64,000 bases of DNA from JAWKJY01 sp041393535 (GTDB lineage: Bacteria; Actinomycetota; Thermoleophilia; Gaiellales; Gaiellaceae): NCBI GenBank assembly GCA_041393535.1, contig JAWKJY010000010.1, positions 66,961 through 130,960 on the forward strand. Reading direction: 5' to 3'. The notes under the pieces were generated by a model. That model did no database searches. It was not told where the DNA came from and saw nothing but the letters and a program-made list of their open reading frames with translations. Within the stretch, counting starts at the first letter, position 1; every line of letters starts with the position of its first letter. This document shows positions 60,361-64,000 of the stretch, piece by piece. The position numbers and the translations under genes were made by a program.

Positions 60361-62472
60361 TCAGGCGACCGTGAAGCGGCCGACGATGCGCGCCAGGTCC
60401 TCCGAGGTCCGGTTCAGCTGCTGCGCGGTCGCCGAGACCTCCTGCGTGCTCGCGGAGGTCTCCTGCGCCGAGGCGGCGACCTGCTCGGTCGACGCCGACG
60501 CGCCCTCCGCCACCGAGGCGACCTCGTCCGCCGAGCCGGCGATCGCGCGCACGCGCTCCGCCACCGCCTCGACCGACCCGCCGATCGCGAGGAACGACTC
60601 GCGCGCCTGCTCGACCGTCGCCACCCCGTCCGCCGTCTGCGACGCGGTCAGCTCGACCGCCTCGACCGCCTGCCAGGTCTCGCCCTGGATCTCCTGGATC
60701 AGCGTCGAGATCGTCGCCGCGGCCTCCTGGGACTCCTCGGCCAGCTTCCGGACCTCCTCGGCGACGACCGCGAAGCCGCGGCCCTGGTCGCCGGCCCGCG
60801 CGGCCTCGATCGCCGCGTTCAGGGCGAGGAGGTTCGTCTGCTCCGCGATCCCCGTGATCGTCTCGACGATCCCGCCGATCTGCTCGGACTTCTCCCCCAG
60901 CGCCCGGATCGTCGCCGTCACGCGCTCCGACCCCTCGCGGATCTGCGCCATCGCCTCCGTCGCCCCGGCCGCTGCGGACTCGCCCTCGCGGGCGACGCCC
61001 AGGGCGGATCCGGTCGCGTCGGTCGCCTCCTCGGCGGCCGAGCGGGCCTCGTTGACGAGCCGGGCCTGGCGCTCGGCGCCCGCCGCGATCTCGCCCACCG
61101 CCGCCGCGATCTCCTCGACGGCGCGGCCGGACTGCTCTGCGGTCGCCGCCATCGCGGACGACGACTCGGCCAGCTCGTCTGCGGCGTTGCGCAGGTCGGC
61201 GACGACCGTGCGCAGCTCGCCCGTCATGTTGCGGAAGGCGACGCCGAGCGCGTCGGCCTCGGACTTCGCCTCCACCTCGACCGAGAGGTCGCCCTGGGCG
61301 ATCCGGTCGGCCACGGCCGCCATCCCGCGCAGGTACTCGACCATCGAGGCGAAGGAGACCCCGAGCGCGTCCGCGCCGGACTTCGGCTGCACGCGCACGG
61401 TCAGGTCGCCGTCGGCGATCTGACCGGCGGCGCCCGCCATCCCGCGCAGGTAGCCCGTCATCGAGGCGAATGCGTTCCCCAGCGCGTCGTCCGCGCCGCG
61501 CGGCGCGACCTCGACCGACAGGTCGCCGACGGCGATCGTCTGCGCCGCGTCGACCATGGCCGCGAGGTACTCCTCGCGCATCGCGTTGTACGCGGCGATC
61601 GAGCCCTGCGCCTTCACCAGCATCTCGTTCACGGTCGCCGTCAGCGCGGATACCTCGTCACCCCCGGTCACCGGGGCCGGCGTCGTCACCGGCACGACCG
61701 CCACCGACACGTCGCCCTGCGAGATCGCGCCGAGCCCCGCCTCGAGGTCCGTCAGGCAGTTGCCCGCGAGGCTCTGCATGCGATTCGCGAGGATGCCGAC
61801 CCGGCGCACGATCGAGCGCGCGAGCAGGAAGCCGAAGACGATCCCGGCGACGATTGCGATCCCGAGCACGACCAGGATCAGGAGCCTGCTCGACGAGTAC
61901 GTCGACGAGATCTGGTGGGTCGCCACCTCCGCCTCGCGATCGTTGACCGCGACGAGGTCGGCGAGCGCGCCGTCGACCTGCCCGTACAGGGGAGCCGCAG
62001 CGGCGAAGTACGCCTCGGTCGCCCCGGCCGGGTCGCCGGCGCCCGCGCGCTCGAGCACCGTCGCGTAGGCCTGCCGGTACTGGTCCCAGCTCTCGTGGTA
62101 GGCGACGAGGCCGGTCTTCTCGTCCTCCACGAGGAAGGTCGCCTCGTACGCGGCGATCAGCTCGTCGATCTTGCTCTCGTCGGCCGCGGAGGTCGACGCG
62201 TAGCCCTCGTGGTTCGCGGCGTCCGCGTCGGTGATCGCGCGCTGGATCTGGCTGTCGATGTCGCCCAGCAGCGAGCGGACCTCGCCGAGGTCACGCAGCG
62301 GAACCACGCGGTCCGCGTAGATCGACTCGCCCTTCGCGTCGACCGCGCCCAGGCTCGTCAGCGACAGGGCGCCCACGACCCCGACCAGCACGATCAGCAG
62401 CCCTGCCAGCCCGAGGATCTTGCCCTGCAGGCCGAGCGCGATGCGCCCGGGTCCACGTCCGTTGCCCCGCAT
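60361..62472 (-). CDS. Methyl-accepting chemotaxis protein with four-helix-bundle-like sensor and poly-HAMP linker (receptor 8)
   Basis: 703 aa. TM1 (about 15-42) leads to a 4HB_MCP-like external domain (about 45-190, with RVVPLRDLGEVRSLLGDIDSQIQRAITD and YHESWDQYRQAYATVLERA) and TM2 (about 193-218). Four HAMP-like units follow (NCLTDLEAGLGAISQGDVSVAVVPV, TIAVGDLSVEVAPRGADDALGNAF and two more), then a signalling hairpin with an intact tip. 4HB sensors bind small organic ligands or partner proteins. No tether at the C-terminus. Confidence 0.94.
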   Translation of the reverse strand: MRGNGRGPGRIALGLQGKILGLAGLLIVLVGVVGALSLTSLGAVDAKGESIYADRVVPLRDLGEVRSLLGDIDSQIQRAITDADAANHEGYASTSAADESKIDELIAAYEATFLVEDEKTGLVAYHESWDQYRQAYATVLERAGAGDPAGATEAYFAAAAPLYGQVDGALADLVAVNDREAEVATHQISSTYSSSRLLILVVLGIAIVAGIVFGFLLARSIVRRVGILANRMQSLAGNCLTDLEAGLGAISQGDVSVAVVPVTTPAPVTGGDEVSALTATVNEMLVKAQGSIAAYNAMREEYLAAMVDAAQTIAVGDLSVEVAPRGADDALGNAFASMTGYLRGMAGAAGQIADGDLTVRVQPKSGADALGVSFASMVEYLRGMAAVADRIAQGDLSVEVEAKSEADALGVAFRNMTGELRTVVADLRNAADELAESSSAMAATAEQSGRAVEEIAAAVGEIAAGAERQARLVNEARSAAEEATDATGSALGVAREGESAAAGATEAMAQIREGSERVTATIRALGEKSEQIGGIVETITGIAEQTNLLALNAAIEAARAGDQGRGFAVVAEEVRKLAEESQEAAATISTLIQEIQGETWQAVEAVELTASQTADGVATVEQARESFLAIGGSVEAVAERVRAIAGSADEVASVAEGASASTEQVAASAQETSASTQEVSATAQQLNRTSEDLARIVGRFTVA

Positions 62473-62531
62473 TCGTCGAATCTCCTCTACGTCGCCGCCG
62501 GCCTCGGCCGGCCCCCATGTGTCGTGCAGGC

Positions 62532-62558
62532 TGATCGGCAGGCGCGCGCCCTACCTGA
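62532..62558 (-). promoter_or_regulatory. Sigma-28-type promoter of receptor 8
   Basis: Minus strand: -35 TCAGGTAG (62558-62551), 11-nt spacer, -10 GCCGATCA (62539-62532), about 60 nt before the ATG. Confidence 0.6.
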
Positions 62559-62573
62559 GCCGCGCGCCGCACC

Positions 62574-62589
62574 CTTGAGCACGTCTTGA
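62574..62589 (-). promoter_or_regulatory. Possible regulator site: tandem TCAAG repeat upstream of receptor 8 promoter
   Basis: Plus-strand CTTGA at 62574 and 62585, 11 nt apart, starting 35 nt beyond the -10 edge. Spacing and distance are identical to the pair above receptor 7 although the intervening sequence differs. Confidence 0.4.
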
Positions 62590-62698
62590 GCGAACCCGTA
62601 CGACGGCGCGGGCAGGACAGCCCCGCGGCATCGCGCACCGTCGGAGCAGCCGGTCGGCGGCGCATCGTCCGCTCGGCCTCCCGCCCCTGCCCGCAGCG

Positions 62699-63061
62699 CT
62701 ACGCCGCGAGCGCCTTCGAGACGGCGTCCGCCACGCGCTCCGGCTGGAAGGGCTTCACCACGAAGTCCTTCGCGCCCGCCTTGATCGCCTCCAGCACCTT
62801 CGCCTCCTGGCCCAGCGCCGAGCACATCACGACCTTCGCCGCCGGATCGAACGACATGATCTCCTTCAACGCCGAGAGGCCATCCAGCTCCGGCATCGTG
62901 ATGTCCAGCGTCGTCAGGTCCGGCCGCAGCTCCTGGAAGCGCTGCACGCCCTCGGCGCCATTCCCGGCCTCCCCGACCACCTCGTGGCCGTTCTTCTGCA
63001 GCACGTCGCCCAGCATCTTCCGCATGAACGCCGCGTCATCCACGATCAGCACCCGTGCCAT
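62699..63061 (-). CDS. cheY: Chemotaxis response regulator CheY, copy 2
   Basis: 120 aa, intact and canonical: VLIVDDAAFMRKML, acceptor Asp53 in TTLDITMPELDGL, CSALGQEAKVLEAIKAGAKDFVVKPF. It is identical to copy 1 except for the AIK/GDQ difference and the last residues. The DNA is almost identical from 62742 on, while the last codons (VSKALAA versus VAKALG) carry several substitutions. It is downstream of the CheA-like copy 2. Confidence 0.95.
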   Translation of the reverse strand: MARVLIVDDAAFMRKMLGDVLQKNGHEVVGEAGNGAEGVQRFQELRPDLTTLDITMPELDGLSALKEIMSFDPAAKVVMCSALGQEAKVLEAIKAGAKDFVVKPFQPERVADAVSKALAA

Positions 63062-64000
63062 CTCGCCTCCTCTCGTCTCCGGTGTCAGTGCGCCAGGGCC
63101 GCGAGCTCGAGGGGCGGCGCTCCGGCGTCCACGTGGGACGCCGGTGGCTGAACGAGGGTCGTCGTCGAGGAGCGCACGCCGGGGGCGAGCGCGTCGCAGT
63201 CGACGAGCAGGGCGATCCGGCCGTCCTCGAGCACGGCGGCGTCGGTCAGCGCCGCCCCCCGGCCGCGGCTCGGCAGCGGGGTCGCGGCGAGGTCGCGCTG
63301 TCCGAGCAGGCGGTCGACCGCGACCGCGACGGGCCGGTCGGCCTGGACGACGACCGCGCGGCGGGCGCTCCCGGACGGCGCGAGTCCGACGGCGCCGGCG
63401 AGGTCGAGCAGGGGCAGCGACTCGTCGCGCAGGACGAGGACGCGGCCGCCGACGACCGACCGGACGGTCTCGCGATCGAGGCTGAGCGCGCGCTGGACGC
63501 GGTCGAGCGGCAGCGCCAGCGGAGAGCCGCCCGCCTCGACGAGCAGGGCCCGGACGACCCGCCCGGCGGCGTCGACGCCGTCACCCGGCTCCGCGGGAGT
63601 GCCGGCCGGCGGTGCGGCGGCCTCCTGGGCAGCCGGCTCGGCGGCGGGCATGAGCCCGGCGAGCCGTGCGATCAGCGCCGCGGGCTGGAGCCGCTCGCGC
63701 CCGGTCGAGCCGATCGCCTCGAGCGAGCCCGCGACCGCGCCGCGGCAGGCCTCGAGGGCCTCGACCGCGTCGGGGCCGAGCGAGCCGACCAGCGGCTCGA
63801 CGGCGCCCGCGAGGGCCCGGCAGAGCGACGCCGTGCGCGGGAAGCCCATCGTGTCGGCCATCCCGGCGAGCGTGCGAGCCGCACGCACCGCCCGCGCCGC
63901 GGCGTCGCGGTCGCGCGGCGCCTGCTCGAGCCGCTCGGCGCACGCCGCCAGCACGGCGAGGTGCTCCCGGGACTCGGCCAGGAAGAGCGGCAGGAAGTCG
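62742..64000. repeat. 1.26-kb near-identical direct repeat, copy 2 (continues past window end)
   Basis: Same length and order as 48073-49331. Copy 2 keeps all frames open where copy 1 has single-base indels. Third codon positions and the non-coding leader of cheY are also identical, so the pair is very recent, converted, or an assembly product. Confidence 0.9.
63085..64000 (-). CDS. Kinase-less CheA-like protein (P1-like + CheW/P5 domains), copy 2 (5' end outside window)
   Basis: Open frame from the window end to the stop at 63085, about 304 residues visible. By comparison with copy 1 only about eight N-terminal codons are missing. It has a P1/Hpt-like bundle with ARTLAG in place of the phosphorylated AHTLKG, an Ala/Pro linker, then a CheW/P5 domain (SPLALPLDRVQRALSLDRETVRSVVGGRVLVLRDESLPLLDLAGAVGL). 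There is no P3 dimerisation or P4 ATP-binding domain. It could bind receptors and CheA as a scaffold or competitor but could not phosphorylate. It is upstream of cheY copy 2 (24 nt gap). Confidence 0.85.
   Translation of the reverse strand, partial: DFLPLFLAESREHLAVLAACAERLEQAPRDRDAAARAVRAARTLAGMADTMGFPRTASLCRALAGAVEPLVGSLGPDAVEALEACRGAVAGSLEAIGSTGRERLQPAALIARLAGLMPAAEPAAQEAAAPPAGTPAEPGDGVDAAGRVVRALLVEAGGSPLALPLDRVQRALSLDRETVRSVVGGRVLVLRDESLPLLDLAGAVGLAPSGSARRAVVVQADRPVAVAVDRLLGQRDLAATPLPSRGRGAALTDAAVLEDGRIALLVDCDALAPGVRSSTTTLVQPPASHVDAGAPPLELAALAH

Noticed and set aside
44527..62472. CRISPR-like or tandem DNA repeats suggested by the recurring receptor sequences
   Set aside because: The repeats are coding (conserved receptor tips and HAMP units), differ at the DNA level and lack unique equal-length spacers.

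Overview
This window comes from a very GC-rich, flagellated bacterium and is essentially a motility and chemotaxis island. The codon use, very high GC, 4-nt ATGA/GTGA gene overlaps, short flagellins, a WhiG/FliA-type sigma factor and FlbD/FliW/CsrA point to a motile actinobacterium, perhaps class Thermoleophilia. That lineage is an inference, because no rRNA gene is present.

Layout. 1-5.5 kb is housekeeping or accessory: a truncated flippase-like membrane protein, tRNA-Leu(CAG), a secreted S8 protease and an M20 amidohydrolase. 5.5-9.7 kb (-) is a cytosolic histidine kinase with two REC-HD-GYP regulators. 9.8-10.8 kb (-) is a second FliK-like protein with an FlhB-C-like partner. 10.9-17.2 kb (+) is a rod/hook-filament operon: flgF, flgG, flgJ, flgN, flgK, flgL, fliW, csrA, fliC. 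17.3-21.7 kb holds a hydratase, a REC-GGDEF regulator, a CHAP hydrolase, a lipoprotein and a second flagellin. 22.3-31.2 kb (-) is the export and regulation block: fliO, fliP, fliQ, fliR, flhB, flhA, flhF, two PilZ proteins and two small proteins. 31.5-32.3 kb (+) is the sigma factor. 32.8-35.4 kb (-) is a soluble chemoreceptor fused to a complete cobalamin-binding module, with a methyltransferase-like partner. 36.6-44.2 kb (-) holds fliJ, a transglycosylase, fliK, flgD, a TIGR02530-like gene, flgE, flbD, then motA, motB, fliL, fliN. 44.5-64 kb (-) is a chemoreceptor array of eight genes, bracketed by two near-identical copies of cheY plus a kinase-less CheA-like gene.

How it works together. 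Eighteen -35/-10 pairs resembling sigma-28 promoters (TCAAxG / N11 / G[CT]CGATxA) lie upstream of flagellar, export, motor and receptor genes, so the sigma factor at 31.5 kb probably controls the whole regulon. Cyclic-di-GMP writing (GGDEF with an I-site), erasing (two HD-GYP) and reading (two PilZ) are all encoded here. Oxygen/redox input is represented by a HemAT-like globin receptor and an Aer-like PAS protein. fliM, fliG, fliF, cheA, cheB and cheR are not visible in the window.

Caution. At least nine genes show frame breaks, many at G/C homopolymers (S8 protease, M20 hydrolase, both fliK-like genes, transglycosylase, two receptors, first cheY, first CheA-like gene). This looks like residual sequencing indels, although real decay cannot be excluded.
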